The position numbers and the translations under genes are program-made. Positions 57,701 through 61,217 of a stretch of DNA of 64,000 nt are shown piece after piece. Source of the stretch: Tridacna crocea (Eukaryota; Mollusca; Bivalvia; Cardiida; Cardiidae); the NCBI GenBank assembly GCA_943736015.1, contig OX031071.1:27295619-27359618 (forward strand), read 5' to 3'. The number at the start of each line of letters is the position of its first letter. The stretch's first letter is position 1. Under the pieces are notes generated by a model, which was given only the letters and a program-made list of their open reading frames with translations, had not been told where the DNA came from and searched no databases.

Positions 57701-60292
57701 GGATGCTGAATGGCTGAAGCAGTTTTAAGTTACTCTGTTGTGCAAATATTTGAAAATGTCTTTGGGGAAAGGGGGTGTGGGAGGGAAATGTCAACGAAAT
57801 TGCTTGTTTCTTATACAAGAAGCAAAAATTGTCTGTTGTTTGACTAGCATCAAAAAACGTAATGTGATGTACACTGTGATACAGACCTTGAGGAGGAATG
57901 CTAGTATGAATTAAACTAGAACAATATGTAACAATATGCAGTGACTGTAGAATACATTTTAAAACTTAACCCTTTCCCAAACAACAAATTTTGGACCCTT
58001 CCAAACTGAAAGAGTTTGCAGACGAAAAAGTTAGATTTGGACAAAATTGCAGAAAGTTATCAAAGAGGGTAGAAAACACTGTGGGTAAAGGAGAAATTGC
58101 CCGTTATGAGCAATTTCTCCTTTTCCTACAGTGTTTTCAAAGACTTTTACTGCAGACACGTAAAAACTAGGGCTTGTTTGGGAAAGGGTTGCTTAGCACA
58201 ACTTAGGGAGCCTAATAGGTTTTCACTATTGTCCTAGGTGCAGTTAAGTTTTGCAGCTCAAAGGTTCAGTTTTCAACAGAATGCTGATGTCATGTCTTGG
58301 TCATAGATTTAAGATTGAAAAACAATTATTTATACTTGTTATGCTCCCACCTAGGACTTTGGCAGGGTAGTTAGTCACCTCATTATCAGTTCAACTTTGC
58401 CATGGACTGATTAGCCATGATTTTTACACAATGTGCCTTATCCATCAAATTTTATTAATATTCTGGTTTATTTTGTAGATGCTGGTCATTCGTTGGAAAT
58501 CTCCGGGGTAAAGGACAGAAGCTCTCTCCCTGTGGAGGCGGAGTAAGAGAATTTATCCTTTCTTCCCTCCCAAACTGCCCTATAGCACTTTATACAACAC
58601 AATCCTGGGTTTTAATGACCTTTAGGAAGGAGCCTTTTAACCCTTTACCAAACAACAGAATTTTTGACTGGTAAAAATTGAAAGCACCTGCAGCAGTTAA
58701 AAAAAAAAAAACATAACACAAAAATTGAAATTTGTTTCCAGTAGGGTAGAAAAAATTGTGGGAAAAGGAGAAAATGCTGGTTACCAGCATTTTCTCTTTT
58801 TCCCACAGTGTTTTCAAAAGGCCTCTATCTGGGGGTTGTAAAAACCAGGGACTGTTTGGTAAAGGGTTAAAACTCTGTGGGAAAAAGAGAGAATGCTGGT
58901 AACTAGCATGTTCTCCTTTCCACACAATGTTTCTACCCTATCAAAGACAAATTCCATCATCTGTGCCACATATAAATTGTCATCTGCAAGTGCATACAAT
59001 TTAGTCCACTCTGTTATCTTGTGGTAATGGATGAATGCTTTACCAAATGAGAAATTCCAGACTGGTCCAAATTCAAGGCATTTGCAGACAAAATAATTGA
59101 CATCGCTCAAATGATGATTTCTGTCTATGATAAGAAAATAATGTGGATAATTGAGAAAATGCTGATTGCCAGCATTTTCTCCTTTTCCAACAATGTTTCT
59201 GAAAGACTTTTTAACTTCTGTACACAATATTTGAATAAAATTCACTTTGGACCCTACATATAGTACAACTTGTATATAGCAGTTTCTAAGTGATAACTCA
59301 GACAGTGCTCACATTAGGCAGTTGCTCTTGTTGTAAAGGTACTATATTAGTTGTTCGGTCAGGTGGCAGGGGACTTGGAAAGTTGTTCATGGCTGTGATT
59401 AATCATGTCACCCCGACTGGAAGGTGAGGTGGCGACATGATACACCACAGCGGTGAACAAGTTTCCAAGTCTCCTGCCACCTGACTGTACAACGAATTTA
59501 TTCTGCTGCAAAGTTTTACCCTTTCAAAGCACATTAAGCGAAATTTTCCTGTTTTATAATTTCACGAATCGAGTATGCTGATGAAATAGAAATTCCCTTC
59601 TGTGTGCCCCAATTCAATGAAAACTGACGTCACTGAAAACTGACGTCACTAAAACATGCAGTTTGGTGCATAAATGTGCTGTCTGGTGATCGATTGACGC
59701 CGCCATTTTGGATGATGTATTGCATGTGTAGTGATGTTTACGGGGCACACAAAAGGGAATCTGGTTTTACATGTTTTTTGCCACGGAACATGATATTATG
59801 TTCCGGGCATGTTAACCAATCAGATCACAAGAAATTTCTTTGCAGTATAATAATGCAATATGTTATCTTCCCAGAGAAGTCATGTTACCTGAACACTTCC
59901 TAGAGTCTTGTTTAAAATTTAAAACAAACACCAAAATTTAAAGTTTGTCCTTATGGGCATTTGCGGACAGATGGTAAAATGTTGCACAAATAATCAGATT
60001 GTATTTGTAAGGGGAGAAAATATCGTGGGAAAAGGAGAAAATGCTGACTATCAGCATTTTCTCCTTTTCCCACAATGTTTTCAAAAATCCTCTCACCGAG
60101 GTTTGATTGTTTTTCAAAGGATCAAGACAGCTGGCCACTGGGACAGATTTTCCTGTAAGATATCAGTGTAATTTGTTATATTTCAGGGTGTGGCTATACA
60201 TGAGCTTGGACACGCCCTTGGAATGATGCACGAACAGAAGAACCCGCAGAGTTTTCCATACATACGTGTTGAATATGACTATATCAACCCCT
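21772..60292 (+). CDS. Astacin-family secreted zinc metalloprotease, nine exons, 3' end outside window
   Basis: Joined exons: 21772-21774, 22398-22466, 46490-46609, 47366-47465, 48445-48500, 49421-49571, 56546-56693, 58479-58542, 60187-60292 (about 272 codons). All junctions are GT/AG and all phases agree. Order: signal peptide (residues 1-19 or so), acidic propeptide (20-140), furin-type RKKR (141-144), then the catalytic domain with CIIPYV, GCWSFVG and the zinc site HELGHALGMMHE (242-253: three His ligands plus the following Glu). Astacins are secreted endopeptidases activated by propeptide removal. The Cys usual in the TCIRF motif is Gly here (TGFRF), and a Cys precedes IIPYV instead. The RxDRDxY block after HE is replaced by KNPQSFPY. 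The met-turn, the tyrosine ligand and any C-terminal domains lie beyond the window. Substrate unknown. Confidence 0.9.
22398..22466 (+). CDS. Astacin exon 2 (signal peptide)
   Basis: Acceptor AAATAG at 22392-22397, donor GTAAGT at 22467. It encodes GPYRMVLVSLLMVFVAVAG plus four residues, an uninterrupted hydrophobic core ending in small residues as expected for signal peptidase cleavage. An in-frame ATG at 22410 could also start the protein. Intron 2 that follows is about 24.0 kb. Confidence 0.75.
22500..23530. other. Intron 2 start: MITE scrap and T-rich low-complexity tract
   Basis: A scrap of MITE terminus (ACCAAACGACAATTTTTT) lies near 22541. From about 23180 to 23480 the sequence is dominated by T runs, (TTA)n and (TTTG)n. 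This could include the A-rich 3' tail of the minus-strand LINE that follows. No gene. Confidence 0.5.
23530..27067 (-). pseudogene. RNase H-bearing non-LTR retrotransposon (I-group-like LINE), frameshifted and 5' truncated
   Basis: Read from 27067 down, a 690-codon frame carries the C-terminal half of an AP-type endonuclease (GDFN 17-20, SDHLPI 95-100). A reverse transcriptase follows: YRPISL about 409-414, LDLTAAFDKMW 479-489, GCPQGSVLSP 536-545, FVDD 578-581. After a frame change near 24995 an RNase H domain follows (24911-23934): TDGS, a Glu in YTCEIIAID, TDSLSAL, and WIPSHVGIIGNEIAD. After a second shift near 23932 there is a terminal CEHCGLLETFEHVFFDC zinc-finger-like motif ending at 23558. 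Endonuclease, reverse transcriptase, RNase H and a CCHC-like tail in this order fit the I group. The N-terminal endonuclease and any ORF1 are missing. It lies antisense in astacin intron 2. Confidence 0.92.
27085..27500. repeat. ATTACAA/TTGTAAT-rich palindromic repeat
   Basis: The block TCTACCCGAATTGTAATAAT followed by GTTCTCCCAACCC appears at about 27140 and 27417. The second copy is followed by an inverted repeat ACCCGTTTTGTAATAA / TTATTACAAAACGGGT (27448-27479) and another ATTACAAAACGGGTTGTAAC. A short (TG)n tract lies at the junction with the LINE (27085-27100). This is a small non-coding repeat family, class unknown. Confidence 0.6.
27605..27720 (+). mobile_element. SINE-like fragment (AGCCTG...GCGCAGGC type)
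   Basis: GTTAGCCTGAGCAGAGTGCG then CAGGCCAACCAGGGTCGA belongs to a family also present at 51765-51829 and about 52090-52165. Its head is a short GC-rich stem (AGCCTGNNCAG / CTGNNCAGGC) typical of a common bivalve repeat. Confidence 0.5.
27735..28060 (-). mobile_element. SINE-like element, longer copy
   Basis: Minus-strand element with tail (TTTA)n/(TTCA)n at 27735-27760 and the internal block GCATGTCGTAAAAGGCGACA. It shares about 240 bp with the copy at 30537-30781 and extends about 50 bp further at its 5' side (to GGTTTGGAATGGGAATC near 28055). Confidence 0.7.
28080..28236 (-). mobile_element. Second SINE-like fragment
   Basis: It contains AGTCGCCTTCTACGACATGC near 28154, a variant of the block in the adjacent family, and ends with GGGACCCCACGGGGATC. 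The two are related families placed side by side. Confidence 0.5.
28238..28437 (+). mobile_element. Hairpin MITE, type A, left end lost
   Basis: It starts within the family at GATTTGTCCAAATTGAAGGC, directly joined to the preceding SINE fragment. The right TTAA is at 28438-28441. The left terminus was probably removed by that junction. Confidence 0.75.
28585..30520. other. No gene; LINE-type tail and a recurring CTCAGTGCCAGTGCAC motif
   Basis: AACAGAACAGAACAAAAGTT near 28600 resembles the 3' end of a minus-strand LINE. Between 28940 and 29395 the motif CTCAGTGCCAGTGCAC and near variants recur four to five times (about 28974, 29004, 29176, 29371). I found no coding exon in the remainder. Confidence 0.4.
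30537..30781 (-). mobile_element. SINE-like element with a 13-bp target duplication
   Basis: ACACCGAGAACTA flanks it on both sides (30524-30536 and 30782-30794). The tail side is at the left (ATGAATGAATAG), so the element reads on the minus strand. It starts at CACTGCAGTCCCGCGATCG, shorter than the copy at 27735-28060, as in 5' truncation. A duplication of this length is what target-primed integration by a LINE machinery produces. Confidence 0.8.
31411..31688 (+). repeat. 139-bp tandem duplication
   Basis: Units 31411-31549 and 31550-31688 both start GATACAAAAGAAAGTA and differ by only a few substitutions (for example TTTAAATGG/TATAAATGG, CTCTGC/CTCAGC). No coding content. Confidence 0.85.
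32060..32290 (-). mobile_element. Minisatellite-bearing element, short-array copy
   Basis: It is the reverse-orientation relative of 44800-45806. One edge reads CGGAGCCCGGTAGGTGTCAT. The other carries CCGAACACTTGGTTGTCAT-like sequence and a GGGCTTTTTCGTCCC block. Between them lie only about five 21-bp units (about 32096-32200), against about 41 in the other copy. Confidence 0.7.
32864..33065. repeat. Perfect hairpin, 100-bp arms, 2-base spacer
   Basis: 32864-32963 and 32966-33065 are exact reverse complements by eye, separated by TT. Each arm contains one TAACGTAATTCA motif. The lack of any mismatch means either a very recent origin, active correction, or an assembly/sequencing foldback. Confidence 0.85.
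33634..33727 (+). repeat. 47-bp perfect tandem duplication
   Basis: Unit ATCATGTGCAGGGCATAAAA continuing to GTCTACTAT is present twice in a row with no difference (33634-33680, 33681-33727). Confidence 0.9.
33894..34114 (+). mobile_element. Hairpin MITE, type C, inside the 2956-bp element
   Basis: TTAA at 33890-33893 and 34115-34118. The centre GAGAAATTGCTCGTTACAAG pairs with GCAATTTCTCC. It inserted after the host element, since it interrupts its interior. Confidence 0.8.
34119..34339 (+). mobile_element. Hairpin MITE, type A, abutting the type C copy
   Basis: It shares TTAA 34115-34118 with its left neighbour and has its right TTAA at 34340-34343. Different subfamilies therefore use one and the same target. 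Confidence 0.8.
35741..35825 (+). repeat. Intact second unit of an 80-90-bp tandem repeat (empty-site reference)
   Basis: It contains GAAGAAGAGACGGTAGCTCC, CCGTAGGAAGC and TTTTCAATTTTCAAGTGGGG followed by a G run. The first unit is split: its left part lies at about 32691-32733 and its right part at 35690-35740. Confidence 0.8.
35830..37020. other. No gene recognised; G-rich tract
   Basis: GGGGGAGGTGGGGGTGGGTG near 36880 has four G runs of three or more with short loops and could form a G-quadruplex. Remaining sequence is AT-rich; short frames have no domain. Confidence 0.4.
37022..37159 (-). mobile_element. MITE fragment, right part
   Basis: Right half only, from TTCTCCCTTTTTCCACAATG to GTTTGGTAAACAG before TTAA (37160-37163), with a T-rich interruption near 37134. 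Confidence 0.55.
37506..37730 (-). mobile_element. Hairpin MITE, type A
   Basis: The left target TTAA lies at about 37502-37505. The right end GGTAACGAG is followed by TTTA, a mutated target. The central hairpin GAGAAAATGTTGG...AGCATTTTCTCC is partly eroded. Confidence 0.7.
38014..38042 (+). repeat. 29-bp direct repeat, first copy
   Basis: GACTCCCATTGCGCTAACGC followed by AGCGTGAGG recurs identically at 40326-40354. The two copies bracket the element at 38072-39714 but lie well outside its ends, so they are not its target duplication. Confidence 0.8.
38072..39714. mobile_element. 1643-bp element ended by inverted arrays of GTCAAAACGTACCCAAA
   Basis: The left end (38078-38182) carries five head-to-tail units with the core CAAAACGTACCCAA. 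The right end (about 39599-39710) carries about six in the opposite orientation, two or three of them diverged. Outside both ends lies CGAAACGACGG (38061-38071 and 39715-39725), which fits an 11-bp target duplication. Long duplications of 9-11 bp with repeat-rich termini suggest a MULE-like element; that is inference. The interior is AT-rich without a transposase, and includes a MITE remnant (about 38626-38765). Confidence 0.75.
38626..38765 (-). mobile_element. MITE remnant
   Basis: Right-half remnant with CAATCTGGGAGAGTCCAAGA and the end GATTGGTAAAGAG before TTAA (38766-38769). Confidence 0.55.
39726..43540. other. No gene recognised; repeat fragments and one 16-bp-arm hairpin
   Basis: The second copy of the 29-bp repeat is at 40326-40354. 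A degenerate repeat with a C tract and CCACAACCC lies at about 40590-40915 and is related to 43540-44220. A hairpin ATAAGACCCTACGTAC / GTACGTAGGGTCTTAT lies at 40928-40943 and 40971-40986. The 41.0-43.5 kb stretch has no feature I can support. Confidence 0.4.
43540..44220 (+). repeat. Degenerate CCACCACCACA repeat, split by a SINE
   Basis: Segments around CAGCCATGTTTTTCAAAGGA, AAGGGTCACCCTAGGAACAT and AATCTGATAAGCGGTTTCAG match the order of blocks at 40780-40880. The SINE at 43626-43945 sits between the second and third blocks. Confidence 0.6.
43626..43945 (-). mobile_element. tRNA-derived SINE
   Basis: On the minus strand it begins with a tRNA-like head: box A-like GTAGCTCAGTCAATAGC and box B-like GAGTTCGATATCC (about 43935-43875). 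It runs to a GGAAAACAGCGTTAAACACC core (about 43650-43670) and ends in an (ATCA)n tail at 43626-43645. The cloverleaf is degenerate, so this is a SINE and not a tRNA gene. Confidence 0.8.
44221..44520 (+). mobile_element. Second tRNA-derived SINE, different family
   Basis: The plus-strand head GTGGCTCAGTGTTGAGCATG (box A-like) and GAGTTCGATACCC (box B-like, about 44276) are followed by an untidy body. The 3' end is not clear; I place it near 44520. Confidence 0.6.
44633..44690. repeat. (CCT)n microsatellite and C tract
   Basis: CCTCCTCCTCCTCCTCCTCC runs into a C tract and CGTTCCTACGGGCCTGGGG, the inverted counterpart of the block near 573-600. Confidence 0.8.
44800..45806 (+). mobile_element. 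Minisatellite-bearing element, long-array copy
   Basis: The left flank carries GAGACGAAAAAGCCCG and GACAACCAAGTGTTCCGAAC; the right edge reads AGCATGACACCTACCGGGCT. Both flanks match the inverted copy at 32060-32290, so the array lies inside a mobile unit. Elements with internal minisatellites and conserved flanks are known in bivalves, including Helitron-related ones; no terminal hairpin or CTRR end could be confirmed, so the class is open. Confidence 0.75.
44908..45770 (+). repeat. About 41-unit minisatellite of two 21-bp unit types
   Basis: Type 1 is ATTTCGTTTTCTCGAAATAG+T; type 2 is ATTTCGTTTTAACGATTTAG+T/C. They share the first ten bases and the spacing but differ in the middle. They are mixed in a non-random order. 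A longer motif containing TATTTCATTATAACGATTTA recurs at about 45051, 45261 and 45371, giving a higher-order period of about 210 bp and one shortened repeat. Because 21 is a multiple of three, long open frames appear (FRFLEIV/FRFNDLV), but these are by-products. Confidence 0.9.
45985..46225 (+). mobile_element. Hairpin MITE, type A, left member of a pair
   Basis: The left end is eroded; the centre CGCTAGTTACCAGCATTTTC is clear. It ends at TTAA 46226-46229, shared with the next element. Confidence 0.7.
46230..46452 (-). mobile_element. Hairpin MITE, type A, right member of a pair, 33 bp before exon 3
   Basis: TTAA at 46226-46229 and 46453-46456, with a near-perfect hairpin centre. The remaining 33 bases before the exon 3 acceptor are all that separates it from coding sequence. 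Confidence 0.8.
46490..46609 (+). CDS. Astacin exon 3 (propeptide)
   Basis: Acceptor CACAG at 46485-46489, donor GTAAGC at 46610, phase 0 on both sides, 40 codons. Starts TAEKDNNTDTDGDILPNEDG and is strongly acidic, as expected of a propeptide. No cysteine. Confidence 0.85.
47018..47115 (+). mobile_element. MITE fragment, right half
   Basis: From GGAAGCATTTTCTGTTTTTC to GGGATAGATTGGCCAAGGGC; the left half is absent. Confidence 0.55.
47125..47345 (-). mobile_element. Hairpin MITE, type A, 20 bp before exon 4
   Basis: The right TTAA is at 47346-47349; the left target reads TTAG. Only 16 bases lie between this TTAA and exon 4, so the branch point of intron 3 must be inside or at the edge of the MITE. 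Confidence 0.75.
47366..47465 (+). CDS. Astacin exon 4 (propeptide)
   Basis: Acceptor TTTCAG ending 47365, donor GTATGT at 47466, 100 bp, ends in phase 1. Encodes EENEQRKEYENTGDHDYELK and onward to AEYEKWWT, highly charged. Confidence 0.85.
47640..47980 (-). mobile_element. Composite of two MITE copies, type A
   Basis: A left part (AGCAGACAACTACTAAG to GGTTACCATCAG, about 47640-47720) is followed by a better copy with GAAAATGCTGGAGACAAGCA at about 47837. The right TTAA is at 47981-47984. Structure suggests one copy damaged by another or by deletion. Confidence 0.6.
48217..48435 (+). mobile_element. Short relative of the 9961-11046 foldback backbone
   Basis: It starts GACCTGTGTAATGGAAAACA after TTAAGGTAA. 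It follows the reverse complement of 10973-11046 and then of the spacer at 10379-10608, and ends in AAGATAGACATAAAC. It lacks the 366-bp arm insertion. It stops about ten bases before the exon 5 acceptor. Confidence 0.75.
48445..48500 (+). CDS. Astacin exon 5 (propeptide)
   Basis: Acceptor GTTTCAG ending 48444, donor GTAAAG at 48501, 56 bp, restores phase 0. Encodes EYLETGVMPEISDIIQEFL including the split Glu. Confidence 0.8.
48603..48801 (-). mobile_element. Hairpin MITE, type A
   Basis: Centre GAGAAAATGCTGGTAACGAG...TATTTTCTCC; right TTAA at 48802-48805. Left terminus not clear. Confidence 0.7.
49421..49571 (+). CDS. Astacin exon 6 (propeptide end, RKKR site, start of catalytic domain)
   Basis: Acceptor ATCAG ending 49420, donor GTAAGT at 49572, ends in phase 1. 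Encodes DDLGLTTEDLEKEYEKRKTE, then SSSRKKR, then SYLASNAGRWTKCIIPYVYE. RKKR fits proprotein convertase cleavage, and RW...IPYV matches the first strand of astacin domains. The Cys before IIPYV is not usual at this place. Confidence 0.9.
49604..49825 (-). mobile_element. Hairpin MITE, type B, 28 bp after the exon 6 donor
   Basis: TTAA at 49600-49603 and 49826-49829, both intact; orientation opposite to the copy at 6949. Hairpin GGTGAAATTGCTCATCACGA / GCAATTTCACC. Confidence 0.85.
49990..50192 (-). mobile_element. Hairpin MITE, type A, eroded
   Basis: Left TTAA 49986-49989; the right end GGTAAGGAG is followed by TTCA. Hairpin AAAATGTCAGTGACTAGCAT is degraded. Confidence 0.6.
50398..50617 (+). 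mobile_element. Hairpin MITE, type C, nested in a larger inverted repeat
   Basis: TTAA at 50394-50397 and 50618-50621. It lies inside a longer inverted repeat whose outer arms read ATTCACCAACCATTCTTAA (50379) and GAATGGTTGGTGAAT (about 50799). Confidence 0.8.
50701..50744. repeat. Perfect hairpin, 20-bp arms
   Basis: AACTTCTGATTGGCTAAACC, a 4-base loop ATGT, and its exact reverse complement. A direct copy of the left arm precedes it (about 50671-50690). Confidence 0.85.
51106..51680. mobile_element. Two eroded MITE copies
   Basis: The first runs from about CACCACACAATCCTGAG to TTAA at 51292-51295. The second has blocks from 51345 to 51680, with AAATGCTGG near 51567 and GGGTCATTGAAAC near 51640. 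Termini of the second are unclear. Confidence 0.5.
51765..51829 (+). mobile_element. SINE-like fragment cut by a MITE
   Basis: GATCAGCCTGCGCAGTTCGT and GCAGGCTGATCC form a stem; it is the same family as 27605. It ends at the TTAA (51826-51829) where the next MITE is inserted. Confidence 0.6.
51830..52047 (-). mobile_element. Hairpin MITE, type A, well preserved
   Basis: Left TTAA 51826-51829; the right terminus GGTAAAG is followed by TATT. The central GGAAAAAATGCTGGTAACCA / GCATTTTCTCC hairpin is nearly intact. Confidence 0.8.
52090..52165 (+). mobile_element. Third SINE-like fragment of the 27605 family
   Basis: GTCATCTGGGATTAGCTTGT, then GCAGAATGCGCAGGGTAATC, followed by GAAGACCCTTTACAC. 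Confidence 0.45.
53518..53734 (+). mobile_element. Hairpin MITE, type A
   Basis: TTAA at 53514-53517 and 53735-53738; left terminus altered to ACTCGTCACCGAATGAC. Confidence 0.75.
53839..54027 (-). CDS. Possible terminal exon or ORF of unknown identity
   Basis: On the minus strand the frame reads from an acceptor-like AAAAAG (just above 54027) through WPRYLSPMFQFDINFNPWCT, later NVYWDRTYDL and NYTMFILGFKVP, to a stop after KHFEV at 53839. The frame is open further upstream to about 54077. The composition (Trp, Cys, Tyr and Asn spread evenly, few low-complexity runs) is protein-like, unlike nearby shadow frames. I recognise no family. It could be the last exon of a gene nested in intron 6, or a piece of a transposon protein. 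No polyadenylation signal was seen close by. Confidence 0.3.
   Translation of the reverse strand, partial: RYLSPMFQFDINFNPWCTKNMLNVYWDRTYDLSSVDIDQIANYTMFILGFKVPADYNKHFEV
54421..54449. repeat. Short hairpin GGACATCGGGT
   Basis: GGACATCGGGT, seven bases, then ACCCGATGTCC: perfect 11-bp arms. Confidence 0.8.
54685..54760 (+). pseudogene. tRNA-like head
   Basis: GTGGTGTAATGGATAACATC (box A-like) and TCGTTCGAGCC (box B-like) have tRNA spacing, but the T-stem does not pair (CCTCG against CGTCA) and the acceptor stem is not closed. Probably a SINE head or tRNA relic. Confidence 0.45.
55640..55725 (-). pseudogene. tRNA-like head, opposite orientation
   Basis: On the minus strand GCTGTGGTTCAGTGGTCAAA and GAGTTCGAGTCACAG lie at tRNA spacing. 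Like the head at 54685 it lies 100-150 bp inside the inverted GCGATAACCGTGGCCTTTGT sequence, so the two may belong to one duplicated unit. Confidence 0.45.
56355..56496. mobile_element. Palindromic MITE 50 bp before exon 7
   Basis: Arms of about 65-70 bp meet at GTGGCTGTGCCAC (about 56419-56431). The outer ends read GGTGAAAGATCAAAATTTAT and ATAAATTTTGATCTTTTACC, bordered by T and A runs. A few mismatches. Confidence 0.75.
56546..56693 (+). CDS. Astacin exon 7 (catalytic domain, N-terminal part)
   Basis: Acceptor TATACAG ending 56545, donor GTAAGG at 56694, phase 1 in, phase 2 out. Encodes ESDKVGMEKVHAYYERYTGF and on to YIRYVRASG. The helix and following strand align with the usual AM..YE..TCIRFV block, with Gly where Cys is usual. 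Confidence 0.88.
56725..57050 (+). mobile_element. MITE fragment plus MITE copy, type A
   Basis: A truncated piece (about 56725-56800, ACCAAACAAGCC to GGAGAAATAC) precedes a fuller copy (about 56824-57050) with hairpin GAAAATGCTGGTTATCAGCA. TTAA targets are mutated. Confidence 0.65.
57500..57810 (+). repeat. Mollusc-type dispersed repeat fragment
   Basis: CCCCTACCAAAGACAGAGAG, a CCTTCCTTCCGTCTGTCCC tract and TTTTATGAAACTTTATATG are of the same kind as the tandem region at 62.5-63.6 kb. Confidence 0.4.
57970..58188 (+). mobile_element. Hairpin MITE, type C, well preserved
   Basis: Left TTAA 57966-57969; the right end GGGAAAGGG is followed by TTGC. Centre GAGAAATTGCCCGTTATGAG / CAATTTCTCC. 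Confidence 0.8.
58479..58542 (+). CDS. Astacin exon 8 (disulfide loop)
   Basis: Acceptor TTTTGTAG ending 58478, donor GTAAGA at 58543, phase 2 in, phase 0 out. Encodes CWSFVGNLRGKGQKLSPCGG(G), matching GCWSxVGR...LS...GC of astacins, with the loop before the second Cys about three residues shorter. Confidence 0.9.
58585..59030 (-). mobile_element. Outer hairpin MITE, split by the nested copy
   Basis: Left part 58585-58636 (ACACAATCCTGGGTTTTAAT to GAGCC), right part 58871-59030 (AACTCTGTGGGAAAAAG to CTTGTGGTAATGG). Joined, the target reads CCTTTTAAAACT with a single TTAA. Confidence 0.8.
58641..58866 (+). mobile_element. Nested hairpin MITE, type A
   Basis: TTAA at 58637-58640 and 58867-58870, inserted into a TTAA of the outer copy in opposite orientation. 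Ends CCCTTTACCAAACAAC and GACTGTTTGGTAAAGGG are intact. Confidence 0.9.
59035..59250 (+). mobile_element. Hairpin MITE, type A, eroded ends
   Basis: From GCTTTACCAAATGAG, through GAAAATGCTGATTGCCAGCA, to about GAAAGACTTTTTAACTTCTG; the right terminus is lost. Confidence 0.65.
59346..59873 (+). repeat. About 530-bp repeat with hairpin head, first copy
   Basis: The head (59356-59492) is an inverted repeat built on TCAGGTGGCAGGGGACTTGG. The body follows to about 59873, including two TGACGTCA sites (59625-59632, 59641-59648) and the block AACATGATATTATGTTCCGG. The second copy at 60468-61000 lies on the other side of exon 9 in the same orientation. Confidence 0.8.
59935..60130 (+). mobile_element. 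MITE, type A, ends eroded, 57 bp before exon 9
   Basis: Hairpin GGAGAAAATGCTGACTATCA / GCATTTTCTCC is clear and the flanking GGGAGAAAATATCGTGGG block is kept. Termini are not recognisable. Confidence 0.65.
60187..60292 (+). CDS. Astacin exon 9 (zinc-binding active site)
   Basis: Acceptor TATATTTCAG ending 60186, donor GTAAGT at 60293, phase 0 in, phase 1 out. Encodes GVAIHELGHALGMMHEQKNP and on to EYDYINP. HExxHxxGxxH plus the following Glu is the astacin signature: three zinc His, the catalytic Glu, and the Glu after the third His. The next exon is outside the window or not recognisable in 60.3-64 kb. Confidence 0.95.
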
Positions 60293-60467
60293 GTAAGTCC
60301 ATCTTCATTTTTCAAAATTACCTAACTACACACATGAATGATTAATTCTCTTGTGTTATAGGCAGAAATCCTGGTTGCAGTCTGTAGTTTGACTCTGGGT
60401 GGTATAACTTTTAATCAGTTTGGCAGAATTGTTTTTGACAGAGGATTTATGGCAGTCATTGGGACAG

Positions 60468-61000
60468 AATTAGTTTTACGATCAGGTGGCAGGGGACTTG
60501 GAAACTTGTTCACGGCTGTGGTGAATCATGTCGCCCTGGGTGAAGGCGAGATAGCGACATGATTCGACACAGCCATGAACAAGTTTCCAAGTCCCCTGCC
60601 ACTTGACCATACAACGAATTTATTATACTGCAAAGTTTTACCCTTTCAAATGGCATTAAGCCAAATTTTCCAGTATCATAATCTCACGATTCCAGTATGC
60701 TGACGAAATAGAAATTCCCTTCGGAGTACCACAATTATTCAATGAAAACTGACGTCACTGGAAACTGACGTCAATAAAAAGTGCAGTTTGGTGCATAAAT
60801 GTGCAGTCTGGTGATTGATGGACACAGCTATTTTTGATGTTGTGTTGCATGTGTAGTGATGTGTACGGGGTACTCAAAAGGGGAAACTGGCTTTATGTGC
60901 TTTTTGCCGGGGAACATGATATATGTTCCTGGCATGTTAACCAATCAGATGATGAGAATTTTTTTTGCAGTGTAATAAAATTTGTTATCTTTTTACTGTT
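60468..61000 (+). repeat. About 530-bp repeat, second copy
   Basis: Hairpin head 60483-60610 (CAGGTGGCAGGGGACTTGGA / TCCAAGTCCCCTGCCAC), then the same body with TGACGTCA at 60750-60757 and 60766-60773. Differences from the first copy are scattered substitutions and small indels. Confidence 0.8.
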
Positions 61001-61217
61001 GAACCTGGTTGGTGATGTTTTCTAGAAAGTTGTGCTTAGTACTGGTTAGAAAAGTCCAGAAACTGTATATAGAGATGACCTTAGGCCACTGTGATATGAC
61101 TTAAATAATGTTGAAAGCAATGATAAACCCTAATTAAAGGTGGCCCCCAGATTTTGGAATGAGAAATTTACAAGAATACAAAAAAATATCATCCTTATAT
61201 TCCAAAAATCCTTATAT

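Noticed and set aside
57965-59245. Several 70-140 codon frames with GKGENAGNQHF or EKEKMLVTSIFSF
   Set aside because: The same peptide strings recur wherever a hairpin MITE occurs, on either strand, because they are translations of its core.
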